A stretch of 64,000 nt of DNA, taken from Pseudo-nitzschia pungens. Its lineage: Eukaryota > Bacillariophyta > Bacillariophyceae > Bacillariales > Bacillariaceae. The notes below the pieces were generated by a model. It made no database searches. It was given only the letters and a program-made list of their open reading frames with translations, and was not told where the DNA came from. The translations under genes were made by a program, and so were the position numbers. Where the stretch lies: assembly GCA_037355855.1 (NCBI GenBank), contig CM074758.1:221001-285000 (forward strand), read 5' to 3'. Position 1 is the stretch's first letter. The number at the start of each line of letters is the position of its first letter. Shown here in pieces: positions 19,833 through 30,920 of this stretch.

Positions 19833-20522
19833 ATGCGATCCACCATGAACATCGCTACCACCGCAGGGATTGCCCTCTTGCTTTTCGCTCACCTCCCAGG
19901 GATTGGTGCCGGCAACAAGAAAAGCAGCAGCAACAACAACAACAAAAACAACAACAAAAACAAAAACACAAACATCCGCAGCAGCAATTTACGTTTCGTC
20001 GACAGCCGGGGCCTCTTCCGTGAGGACCGGACCATCGTGAACACCCCGGCCAGCCGACCGTGGGTTCGCTGCCGGAACCGAAACCGGAAGAAGCGACAGA
20101 GAGCGTCGGCGAAGGACAAATCTTCCAAGAATGCCAAAAACACCACCAAGGGAACGAAACAGAAACACAAAAAAGCTACCAAGAACAACAACAACAACAG
20201 CAACAACAGCAACGAACCCACCGGGAACCCGTCGCCCCATCCCACGATCGCACCGTCTGCGATGAGTCCTCCCCCCGCGTCTGCCCCGACGACCGTCCCG
20301 ACCACCGCCACCGACGTGATATTTACACCGGCACCCTTTGCTCCCATCCCCGTGTCGGCCACCCGGTCTCCCAGCGAGGATCCTACCTATTCGCCGACCA
20401 CAATCGTTGTTCCCGTGCCCACGTATTCCCCCACCACGCTCACCGTGCCGACCTATCCCCCCACCACCCTGGAGGGTCCAGCCGTACTACCAGAACAACA
20501 GGAGGCCTTGTTATTGATGTGA
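19833..20522 (+). CDS. Secreted Asn/Lys-rich, Pro/Thr-rich low-complexity protein
   Basis: 229 aa. An N-terminal signal peptide (hydrophobic IALLLFAHLPGIGA, cleavage expected about residue 26) is followed by an Asn/Lys homopolymer-like tract, a short conserved-looking core (LRFVDSRGLFREDRTIV, then RPWVRCRNRNRKKRQR), a second Lys/Asn/Ser/Thr tract and a C-terminal half of Pro/Thr/Ser repeats with YSPTT and YPPTT. It would be exported and probably O-glycosylated. Strongly basic plus Ser/Thr-rich composition is shared by diatom wall and silica-associated proteins, but no silaffin motif is clear here. No transmembrane anchor. The alternate in-frame start five codons in (19845) gives the same signal peptide. 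Confidence 0.65.
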   Translation: MRSTMNIATTAGIALLLFAHLPGIGAGNKKSSSNNNNKNNNKNKNTNIRSSNLRFVDSRGLFREDRTIVNTPASRPWVRCRNRNRKKRQRASAKDKSSKNAKNTTKGTKQKHKKATKNNNNNSNNSNEPTGNPSPHPTIAPSAMSPPPASAPTTVPTTATDVIFTPAPFAPIPVSATRSPSEDPTYSPTTIVVPVPTYSPTTLTVPTYPPTTLEGPAVLPEQQEALLLM

Positions 20523-20575
20523 GGACACGAGAGACGTATGATACAACGCGAATGAGATCGAGCGGAAACGTCGGC

Positions 20576-20652
20576 AGGGCCGTGCAGTGCAGTGCAGTGC
20601 AGTGGAGTTCAGTGCAGTGCAGTACAGTGCAGTGCAGTACAGTGCAGTGAAG
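20576..20652. repeat. GTGCA pentanucleotide microsatellite
   Basis: About fifteen units of GTGCA with variants (GTACA, GTTCA, GTGGA), starting about 55 bp after the stop codon of the gene at 19833. Confidence 0.9.
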
Positions 20653-22438
20653 TGATATCAAGTGCAGGGCAACAAGAGAGCACGAGAGGAAACAAAGAAA
20701 TCTAGTCAAGGGCGGGGTGAAGCGGGAGAAAGCAAGGCTAGTGTGGGACGATGAGAGTCGATCGAACAAATAGGTCGGGCATGGAAGAGCGAGGGACGAC
20801 GGGAGCAATGTCTCTCAGGGAATACCAAAACAAGAAGTGGCAACCAGAGTCGGCAGGGTTCAGCAGGGTTCAGCGGGGTTCAAAAAGGCAAGGCAAGATC
20901 AACAAGACAAGCCGAGACAAGAAAAGATACGGACGCAATATATATATATATATATATCACAAGAACCTACAAGACGAGAAGCTACCGTCACGTGAAGCTA
21001 GGGAGGCAAGACAGGTCAAGACAAAGAAATTGTTGGGGTAGGGGTTGGGGTTGGGGTTGCAATCCAAGATAGGACAGCGGAGCCCCTCGGGTGAGTATGT
21101 GTCTGCCGTAAATCTCGTCGAGTCGTAGTGCGTCGTTTCATGGTAGCGATTGGGTTCGTCCGAGATGCCATCCGTGCCAATTCCTTCCTTAGATCCGCCG
21201 AGGATGCCGGTTTGTCTTGTCTCGTCTCGTCTCGTCTCGTCTTGCTTGTCACAAATTGTCTCACAGTAGTTTGTGGTATTTCCCGTGTCTGGTCTCCGGC
21301 ACTTGCCCGCCAACCGTCGAAGCGAAGCGAAGCGATACGAGGCAAACCAAACCAAACCAAACCAAACCAAATCAAACCAAACCACACTAAACCACACTAA
21401 ACCACACCGAATCCAGAAAAAAAACAGCAACACCCAAACCCATCGGTCCCAGACGAAATCGGAAAGCTGCATTCCACAATACACCATATCACCAAACAGA
21501 GAAAAGTCGCATGATCATCGAATCACCGACCAACTCAGAACAACAACTAAAAGTTACACTTCTTTATAAAAAAAATACGAAGTAATGTAATTGTGTTCAT
21601 GGGCAAAGGAAAATCAGGTACAAAAAAATAGTGGCAAGAACAAGAAGCTGCGTAGCGTGCCCGCGCATATGAGAAACGACTATTGCTGTTACCCACAACA
21701 TGGATCCGTTAGGTGCTTCAATGCCTCGGGTGTCGGAGGATAGTTTCTTCGTTGTCAAAAAAAAAATACCATGTACGAACCAATGCAGTAGGTATCTTAC
21801 TATCAGCAATAGTAATCAGATGATTTTAATATTCAGTTCCTACACGTACCCTGTTCAAACCCTGACACGCTTTCCCTACAACGTTTCGTTATCTACAAAC
21901 GTTGAGCGGTCGAGAGAAAGTTCGATAAACTTGCTCTCGGTGATGTCAGTGGTAACGCGTTTTCCATTGTCTTCTTCGAAACCAGAGGGTCCCGGATACA
22001 AGAAGGTCTACTTCTGCTGGTGGTAGCAGTTTGGGACGTACAACTGGACTGTGATCGGAAATACAGTGTGCGGTTAACGGGGGCGGGGGTTGGAGTTGAC
22101 TGCAGTACAATCGAGATTTTCTCTCTTCCTCTGATCGATGATCCCTTTCCTAAACTCAAGGAGGGATGAAGGTACTAGTCGGCAAGAGCTAGTAGTGCCT
22201 TTCTCTGGATTGGTCTGGACGCAAAAAGCAGCGAGTTCTCACTAGCCTTCTGTATCCACGGACAACATCCATAACAGGACTTTTCGACCGGAGCATGGTC
22301 GGGAAAGCAGGAGATTGCACCGGAGAAAGAGCTAGTAACACAATTTGCAAACCTGATGGTAATCGGAACATACTAATGAGGAGGACAGGGCAGAAGAGTG
22401 TCACCAAAAGTTCAGAGTTTTGCGCTCCAAACTCTCAC
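20653..22438. other. Intergenic with several simple repeats
   Basis: Holds GGGTTCAGCA repeats (20855-20885), a TATATA run (20939-20958), GGGGTT repeats (21036-21058), CTCGT repeats (21215-21243), AACCA repeats with AACCACACTA variants (21345-21408) and a long AT-rich stretch with no gene. The GGGGTT run is too short and irregular to be telomeric. Confidence 0.65.
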
Positions 22439-22443
22439 AAAAA
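22439..22443 (-). terminator. Pol III T-run terminator of tRNA-Glu
   Basis: Five T on the minus strand begin three bases past the tRNA 3' end, as expected for RNA polymerase III termination. Confidence 0.7.
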
Positions 22444-22445
22444 TT

Positions 22446-22517
22446 TCCGGTACAGGGACTCGAACCCTGGTATCCTGCGTGAGAGGCAAGTATGCTAACC
22501 ACCTACATCATACCGGA
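22446..22517 (-). tRNA. tRNA-Glu (anticodon CTC)
   Basis: 72 nt fold into a full cloverleaf: acceptor TCCGGTA pairs with TACCGGA, D stem ATGT/GCAT, anticodon stem CTTGC/GCAGG with loop CTCTCAC (anticodon CTC, reads GAG), T stem CAGGG/CCCTG with loop TTCGAGT. The internal B box GGTTCGAGTCC is canonical. No intron; CCA is not encoded. It is an isolated nuclear tRNA gene with a T-run terminator. Confidence 0.93.
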
Positions 22518-24557
22518 AGCTGCCGATGTTTATAACAACGAAAAAATATTGTTTTTAAAAGCCCGTAATAACGATAAAAATGTCAGTTTAGGGGGTAGAT
22601 TGGGAAATGGCGCACTCGGAGTATCACCAGCGCAAGGTTCCGGATGCCAATTTTCTGTTTCTTCTATATATAGATAGAGGAGCGCCGGAGGTCCGGTTGC
22701 TTAAGACTGAGTGGAACCATTCCAACCAGAGGTGCCATTTACACTCAGTATGCCGTGTTATAAGTGATTTTCATGTGAATTCTCGTATTTCTAGACTCGG
22801 GATTAAACAAGAGAAACTATCACCCGGCGCGTGGCGCGCCAAAATTATCTAAGCCTCATATAAGCCGATCTTGTAAAAATTCGAGTCCCGTTGAAAAAAC
22901 GTCACTCTTTTCTGTTGAAAATAGATGATAAAGTGAGGTTGATAATGAACCGATTATCAACACTTTCATAGAACCTCCTTCGGGCGCATAGACTAAAAGA
23001 CCACTATCTAAAGGGCTGTGGTGGTGCGCTGGTCTGGGAAGCTTCTGCAGAAATTTTGAAAATTCCTACGCTGGGTCCCAAGTGACAGGTTTTTTGCTGG
23101 GACGGGCTCTTAAACTGTTGATTTGATGATTGAATCTCAAAGAATTGATTGACGAATTAGTGATGACTCGGTGATTCATTCAATCAACCTTGAGAGTTCA
23201 GACACGTACTCGTACCGTACAGAGAGAGGGAATGCTCCAAGTTTGCGATGGTGGATGGTAAATTTCTGGGACTTATCGCTCTACGACACAATATTATGGT
23301 ACGATCCCCCACTATTATGGTACGATCCCCCACTATTATAACTCGTGCATCCCAGCAGGCAACCTTCTTATCTTTCCAATTTTGATGATGCTGTACGGTA
23401 ATTACAGGTAATTACTCAAATTTTCGTACGAGTCCCTCTTACGAACCGATGCCGATGTCTTTTCTTCGAAGCCAGCTGTTAGTGTTGAAGGTTGTGACTC
23501 AGTCGTCCGAGGTCTGGACAAACAATGCCGCCAAATTCAAAGAATGCACATCTCGAATCATAAGATAGTAGCAGTTACAAGTAAGCCTTAATTACCAGTA
23601 AAAGTAATCTTACCGTACTCGTACCAGTATGGTAATTAAATTACTACATCCCATCCTCTCCCATCCCATCGACGTCGACAATTTTTAGCAAAACCAAAAT
23701 CACGAACTACAAACGAACTAAGATTACACGTGATGAGCCGTGTTTTGGCTAGAACACGTGCTTTACCGCACGGGACTGATACGACCCAACCGTCTCGGTG
23801 ATTTATGACGTGTCCCGAACCACATTTACTTGAATACTACTTAATGTTGCGGGGTTTTGGTGACTCCTGAGCAATTCAGTTGCCTACTTCTGTGAAAAAA
23901 CTTCGTCATTTCCATTTCACAAAACTGCTACGGAGTGGAAACTTTCCGGTTCGAATTCAGAAAAGCAAAGGGGAAGTTTGAAGTTTTGAATCCCAGAATT
24001 CTTGTGTGGAATCTCCTTCTGTTTTTGCGTTCACAAAACAGTTACACGTAACGCACCGTTTGTATCATTCCGCATTCATGCATAAACCTTACCTCTACCT
24101 ACCAGGTAAACCTTTCTAGTAATGCGAGCAGACTTACCAAACACTGTTCTGTTTCGTAAGTTTTCTTTTGGATGAAAATTCTCTCTGGGTGACGATCGCG
24201 AACCAGCACAAACCAAATAACACATTCCGATCTTGCATACGGTATGTATTGCAGTGCGTTGCAACTCATTATTATTTCGTTTTCTGCCTGGTCCCTGCGA
24301 AAGAGCTTGTCACAACAAAGGACAGCGATCGCCTACCGGTAAATTATCTTACCCCCAGAACAAGTTCTGTTTTCTCCACTGCATTATTTATAGCACGAGA
24401 GAACATCAATCAATCAATCAGTAATCTTACCATAGCAGAACCCACATCGGACGTTCTTCACAATTCAAACCCAACCCAAAAAATTCGACACACTCGCCAT
24501 ACTTTTCTTTGTTCTCCATATCCCATTCTCAATATCCTTCTCCGAATAAGCACAGCC
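22518..24557. other. Intergenic, no supported gene
   Basis: AT-rich sequence with a perfect short duplication of TATTATGGTACGATCCCCCA (about 23290-23335), GGTAATTAC and GTAAGCCTTAATTACC motifs (23395-23415, 23580-23645), and no conserved frame. A T6 run after GGTCCCAAGTGACAGG (about 23073-23094) could end a small pol III RNA, but no known RNA was recognised. Confidence 0.5.
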
Positions 24558-24959
24558 ATGTCTTCCTATTCGTCTACCGGCTCTTACTTCAGCACCATGA
24601 GCAACAAAAGCAGCACCCCGCTCGAATCGACACCCGGAACCGCACCTTCCAGCAACAGCAACAACATCAACATCAACAACATCAACAACAATCCATTGGC
24701 CCGAACTCCTCCCCCCGAACGAATCATGGTTCCATCTTCGACCGCACCGGCTACCGCTGCGTCAGCCGGGGTCAAGCCCCGAACTTCCCTCCGCAACTCG
24801 GTCGTAGAGGCCATGATCACCTCAAACAACCTCAGGAACTGCGCCGAGGTCGAGGAGATGGTCAGCAAGTGCCTGCACAGCAAGGACGACAAGTCGTTTG
24901 TTTGCAAGTCCGCAAAGCGCTACTTCCGGGGTGGCTGCGGCATGCAGCGAAACGAGTAA
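24558..24959 (+). CDS. Small CX9C-X10-CX10C (twin-CXnC) protein, COA6/COX6B-like spacing
   Basis: 133 aa from the ATG at 24558. The first about 80 residues are Ser/Thr/Asn/Pro-rich low complexity; the last 40 are conserved-looking and helical. Four cysteines at residues 95, 105, 116 and 127 give C-x9-C-x10-C-x10-C, exactly the cysteine spacing of human COA6 and close to COX6B. These are helical-hairpin proteins of the mitochondrial intermembrane space that help build cytochrome c oxidase. Such proteins are oxidised by the Mia40/Erv1 system and lack a cleavable presequence. The tryptophans typical of COA6 are missing, so the family call is by spacing only. The frame is open upstream but without a better ATG. 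Confidence 0.6.
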   Translation: MSSYSSTGSYFSTMSNKSSTPLESTPGTAPSSNSNNININNINNNPLARTPPPERIMVPSSTAPATAASAGVKPRTSLRNSVVEAMITSNNLRNCAEVEEMVSKCLHSKDDKSFVCKSAKRYFRGGCGMQRNE

Positions 24960-27900
24960 AAGCAGAGCGAATCGAAGAGAGTGATGTGGGATAGGATGCC
25001 GTGCCATGCCATCCTCATTGTCATGCGGATCGATCGAGCTTATCGCGATTACGGACGAAAGTCGAGTTCACCGGGGATGCGAGTTGAGTTGATCTTTTCA
25101 ATTCGCTGGACTAGACTGGACCGGACTGGACTGGACTGGACTGAACCGGAGTCGTTGTTCACATTTATGTATATGTATATATCTATATATTGAAGAGTCG
25201 TCGAAGATGTTGTGCGTGGGAGGAAAGGAAAGGAGCAAGGAAACGAGAAGCTTGGTGTCCTGTCTGAATGGGAAGAATAGTGTACGAATAGCATTGTGTT
25301 GTAAGAATAAACCATTGTCGTGAATGCAATTGTTGTTGATGTACGTAGAGTTCTTGTGTGTCTGTCGGTGTAGTGTATCGTCGGAATAACCTGTGCTCAT
25401 TGCGAGAAAAACAGACGGGCGGTACACCACTCATGGCAAGATCCAAGGAAGTACGCAACGCAACTCTTACCGCAGTCCGTGCCGAGTTTTGCGCATCGAT
25501 GGGGGTTTTGGAGCGCAGAAGTGAGACGTCTCAACATGGTCTATCCACTTGGCTTCGTTTGGTCCCGCGAATTGTTGTTGCGGCCTTTTGTTCTGGTTCA
25601 ACCCCGCGTGCGAAGACAGGCGTTACAGGTTGGATCAGGCAGCCTGGCGAGTCCCAACGAAACCGCAACGTCGTGACGTCCCGGCGAAACGTGATCTCGA
25701 GCAATGAAACAAACACCCGTCGAATGAGGGAGGTCTGCGGAGTCATTGTTCGTACTACTACATTGCTAGAAGGTCGGGGTCTGTTGCGATTGGTAGTAGC
25801 AACAACAGGCTGCCCGGTCGCAACCGTGATCTTATTGATCTTTTTCACTGCATCTCTTCTGGATCGTTCCTTCCTGTTGGAATGATGCTTCTCGTCCTCT
25901 TGGATTTCGTTGTCTGTGGTTGTCTCTACCGTGGTTCTTGGTTCTTCTTCCACGACTTACTGACCACCCGAACTCATCGTACCAGCTCTTCACTCTTTCA
26001 TCAATATGGGCATATCTTACTCTGATGGAGGACCGGATGGGTCTGGTACGTCTCGTTTCGGCGCAATGCTCTCAAATAAATGGTAGTATGCGTATAGTAG
26101 TAGTACTAGTACTAGTAGTAGTACGAGCCACAATCAGAACAATGAACACAACGACAGCAGCAGTCGTGCTACTAGTAGTAGTACTACTACAGGCAACCAA
26201 GAATGAACAGAAAAGGAAGATAGTAGGAAAACAAACAAGCAATTGCCACTACTACTACCTACTAGTAGTCAACGCACCAATGGTGGCAGCAACGAAGAGA
26301 GTGAATGGAAGAAACGCCAGTGAATACTTCTGAAAAAGGTCGCTTCTGCTGAGTGATTTTATGTTAGTACAAGAAGAAACTGCTGGGGTAATCTGCTCCC
26401 TACGTCACGGGTGGCTGAATCACGATCCTCCTGCTCATTGTTTATCATTGCCAAGCGAATTCTTGCATTTTGAAAAAGGAAAAGCAACAAACGTATAGCA
26501 AACAGTAGTTGTAATACTAATTGTAGTAGTAGTACTACTACTACTACTAGTTACCTCGTCCAAGCAGTCTTGCTCTCTACAAGAATAAATGCACACTACC
26601 ACCATTGCGTATTGATCCATTCCTGCTCGCTTGTTCGTGTAGTAAGATGAATCAGGGGTAAATACTACAGTAGCTTTTCTCATCGCTCATCAAGCATATG
26701 TTATGGGTCAGATTCCTCGGCACACACCAGTTATCGCACTGCTGGCGCGATTCAATCTAGCACTCTTCATTTGTTGCCAACAAGCACCAACACACCGGTA
26801 AGTCTTATCTTCGGAACGATGCATGCATAATGCGTGTTGTTGTCAAATTTTGAAATCGTAAGTCCTCTGTAAGGCAAAGGGCGAAATCCAATAAATAAAG
26901 CACGGCAATTGAGCAATCATAGCTAGTAGGAGCAGAGGCCTAACAAGTTACTTGGTAGTACTTGCAGACTTTCGGATAAACAGACTGGGGCGAAGGGGGT
27001 GCCTGTCGCCGAGGTTGGGGTGTTTTCCAGTACCGGAAGGTGGGATTGCCAACCGCTTGGGCCATGCAGAGAAGCCGCTTCTTGTAGTACTTCTACGACG
27101 GTAACGGGTGCAACGACCCAGAGGGTTTTTGTTGTTGTTGTTGTTGTACCGGTACTGGGTGTGACAGATGTACTGAACTAGTACTCTCTGCTAGGGCCCG
27201 ATGATCTCTTTCAACAAAGCAATAATCCTATCTCCTACATCGAGTAAACAGTAGTAGTAAGGTCTCATTTCTTCTTGCTGCCAGCGCGATTGCTCATTTT
27301 TAGCAATGGAGTTAGACCTCCCATACTCGTAAGAGCAAACAAAACCAATTGTGCTTTCGATGACATCACTTATCAGACTGGGCAAGGATTTCGTTAGGAT
27401 TATTTATCGAATTGACTAGCAGCAGTTCCAAACGGTGATGAGGCGATTGGGTGTGCCACTAACGCAGGAAATCCATACCGAAAGGGCGATGCCCTGTGGT
27501 TGGTTTTGGTAAGGTTACGTGTAAGGCCTTACCTGTAATTACTCTGTTCGGAAGTTACGAGGTGTACTAAGTGTTGAATTAAAACTGCAGCAATGCTTGA
27601 TTGTAGGAGTGTGGATTGCCCCCCGCAGATACTCGTAGGGCCTGATGACCTCTGCCTGAACATTAAACACACGGTTATTGGATTACCGAAGTACAATTCT
27701 TCATGATGTGATTACGATTTTTTTTAGCAATAAATGTCGACCTTCTCTGCCATCACTGCCAATGCAACTGGAGAAATAATGTACGTAGTAGTTTCTGTTA
27801 TTAACGTTGCAACTATCACATCTACAGCAGGTATGGAATACAATGCAGTCACTTATCGATTGGGCTTGGAACAGAAGAATTATTATCATTCGGTATCGAT

Positions 27901-28582
27901 TTCGTATGAGGATGATTCATAACGATAATTATCCCAAAAACAACACAGCCAGTGCCGAAATAACCCTCTTTTGTTTTTGCTATAGATGAAATCCATCGAA
28001 TTTATCCGTTGACACTTAACGAATACGTAGTACCCGGCAAGATCGCCCAGGATGCCAAATGGCGAATATCGCTCTCCAGGCCCAATGATATTTCTCACTT
28101 CCATTCCGGTACCAAGGTTCTTCGCTATTAAATACCGTTACGGAACAATGAACGAGATGTCTAAGTATGTGGTTTTTCTCACAACCAAAGAACAAGCACG
28201 AATAATAGTCGGCCCAACAAACTCTCCCAAGCGATTGATGTTCGCAAGACTTGCTTTAGCCGAAAATGTTCCAGTACGTAAATTACCCTACGCATCTCGC
28301 CAAGTTTGCTCCAAATCCTACAGCGCCAAAAATGCGAATTTCACGCGGGGATGTGAAACAACACATTCAACATGAACGAAGAATTGCTGTTGAACAAAAA
28401 AACGAATTTCATAAAAATTTAAATGTTCCAACAACAAAGACTTACCCTTCCGTTTGTCACCCGATTGATCTCATTTCAATAACTTTCGAGCAAACCAAAT
28501 CACACCGACTGAAATCTCGCATTCCACATACCGTGCATAGTTTACAATTCTTTCCATAGCCAACCAATCGATACGATACAAG
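24960..28582. other. Long intergenic region, no supported gene
   Basis: Contains a GGACT period-5 microsatellite (25112-25144) about 150 bp after the preceding gene, a TATATA-rich run (25167-25190), period-3 CTAGTAGTAC islands (26090-26190, 26255-26275, 26520-26552), a GTT repeat (27128-27148) and scattered GGTAAGGTTACG motifs (27510-27540). Open frames reach 175 codons but show no family character and overlap on both strands. Confidence 0.55.
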
Positions 28583-29247
28583 ATGGCTTCCAACAACATC
28601 AACAACAACAACTTCGTACCCCCACCTCCAACAAGGCCCCCGCCCTCCTGCTGCTTCGCTTGCCTCGCTTTCACAAGCATTGGCTTCACCCACATACATG
28701 CCCTCCGTTCCCCGCTTCGTCATCCCCTCGATCGAAAGCATCCGATGGCCCTGAGCGTCTTCTACATTCAAAGGTTGGAAGACGTTGTCTGCGAGTGGGG
28801 AGAGACCACAGAGAACGACGCCATCACCTGTCCGGTGCAGTCACCAAAAGCGCTTAGAAGAACAGCAACAAGAAGACGGAGACAAGGACATCTATTCCCA
28901 GAAGGACGACAACCAAGACAAAGACGTTTGCGACGCAGCCACTACTTAACGACTGCGCAGCCGTCAACCAGGAAGAGGACGACGAAGAGAATTATTACAA
29001 CGAATACGAACAAGTCCTCTACGAGAATTTTGAGGAAGATGAAGACGAAGAGTACAGGACCGATCTTTACGCCCACCACTGGACCCAGGCACAGATCGAG
29101 GAAATGCACTCCGTCTACCAGCGCTACCTCCGAGCCCTGACCGAAACTTATGGTGACGATTGGGAGGACGAGTACGAGCTGTCGGAAAGCATGGAAACTA
29201 TTTACGAACGATACCTCGAGTTTCGACACGACCACCACTACGACTAA
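28583..29247 (+). pseudogene. Frame-broken or unusually spliced small acidic-tail gene
   Basis: Coding character moves between frames: ATG at 28583 opens an Asn/Pro-rich start; a second frame then reads natural Ser/Pro sequence (SLSQALASPTYMPSVPRFVI); a third reads RLEDVVCEWGETTENDAITC; another gives a Gln/Asp/Lys-rich stretch; and from about 28948 to the TAA at 29245-29247 one frame encodes a clean acidic Tyr/Glu-rich tail of about 99 residues with repeated pattern (MHSVYQRYLRAL, METIYERYLEF). No GT-AG intron set of plausible size that joins them was found. So this is either a decayed gene, a gene with several base-level errors, or one with very small introns. No function is recognised. Confidence 0.45.
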
Positions 29248-30920
29248 ACCAAACGAAGAGAGCCCACCAACATGCCGATCTAGCGAGCTAGGAACCGCGC
29301 TTTTGCACACAAGACAGCACAGCACATCATTCGCCAATCAAAGCAAAGCACAGCACAGCATCCCCCGAACCGTTCCGCCCTTCTTCGATCCCGGGAACGA
29401 AACGGTGAAAACACGCGAGTAGCAAGCGCAACGCAAGCAGGCCAGCAAGGACGACCCAAGCCACCCTTAATCGCGGCAGTTCGCAGAGCGGTTCTTCCCT
29501 TTGCGGAGTTCGGAGTGGTTTTCCATAGCGCGAGTTCCTTGCCGATTACCATTCCAACTGTCTTCCCTCGAGTCTCTCTCGGGTGGCGTCCGCCGTTTTC
29601 CCTCTCGGGTGCAAAACCGGTGGGGCTTGGTTGACGACCATTGGGCAAGGCTTCGGATGGACCGGCCGACCATGCCCCATCCAACCACAACCATCATGGG
29701 AATGCATGTAACGTTCCCGATGGACTACAGCGAAGACAGCACAGAACTTTCTCCGTTTGCTGTCATCTCTTGCCGCGGTCTAATCTATTGAAACACAACG
29801 CGAACTACCGGTAGTTTTGATATTTTAGCACACTATTACACGTACACGTGCTTCGTATCTATTGATATATTTTATTATAATTCTCATGAACGTTTTGCAA
29901 TTCCACTTTTACCGTGGGTATGTGCCATTATCTGGCGGGGTGGGATGCCACTCGCTAGACAACTGCACGCTGCGTGCGTACAATAGTACCGTTTAAGTGG
30001 ATTGGTTGGATTGCATTCTCTTGCTCGTATACTGCGCTTTGAGACCGCCTGTTGGCTGCAATCCAATAGGTAGAAACTCTTCTAGTAGTGAAAACGAAGG
30101 AGGCAATTCCAGTCCGAACCAAGACTCTGTCAGACAAGGCGTCGCGAAGCTTGGGGATGACATGGATGAAAATGTGGATGTGGATTGGATGTGGATTGGA
30201 TTGGATTGGATTGGATTGGGTCTGAGCATTTTCATCCTATTTCGGAATGTTTCTCGCTTCCTGGGATGCCAAAAGGGCCAAAGGGACGTGGCGAAAATAG
30301 AAGAGCTCGGAGGAAGACGATAAAATCTAGCTTCTAGTATAGTAGTACCGTGAGTGTGCTGATGACATATCGGAACTCATTGTACGAGATACTTCGTATT
30401 GCATACTCACGAAAATGCAAGAGAAGCAGTGGAGCCATCTGCCCATGGTTTGGAGGACAATCCGAAACGCTAGCAGAGGCTGTGAAATGCAATGCTGCAA
30501 CTGCAGTACGTATACGCAATCTTCGCTCGGGTCGGACTAAGTTTCTGGCCTACACATTGCTTCGACAAAATCACAATGAAGCACCAAAACGAAAGTTTAC
30601 GCATCGGTCTAGAAGCACGATGGATTTTTTCGATCCACAGTGCTTTCGAGAATAGTGATAAAAAGGCGGTCTCGCATTGCAAATGAAAGGATGCTTTATG
30701 ATGGTCGTGGCTTGGTAAAAAGTTGTTGTTTGTATATTATAAAAGACAGGTTCTCACAAAATAGTACGTGTACTTTTGTACGTCACCAAATAATAAGCAA
30801 ACCGCTATTCTCGCGTGTGCGGCAAGGATCGGCAGGGTGTGCATTGTTGACAATTGTAGGTTGGAACGCAAATCTGGCTGGATGTTTCTTTCACGTCGAC
30901 AGACGAACTATCCATAGTGA
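29248..30920. other. Intergenic, no supported gene
   Basis: Directly after the broken gene is a CAGCA/AGCAC period-5 patch (29311-29361). A GGATT period-5 run with a GGATGT lead-in lies at 30173-30222. The remainder shows only short overlapping frames without conserved character. Confidence 0.55.

Noticed and set aside
21036..21058. Telomere-like GGGGTT repeats
   Set aside because: Only a few units, internal and surrounded by other simple repeats.
22975..23095. Possible small pol III RNA (CTTCGGGCGCATAGACTAAAAG, T-run after about 100 bases) resembling the U6 5' end
   Set aside because: Lacks the ACAGAGA box and the rest of U6; no other known RNA fits.
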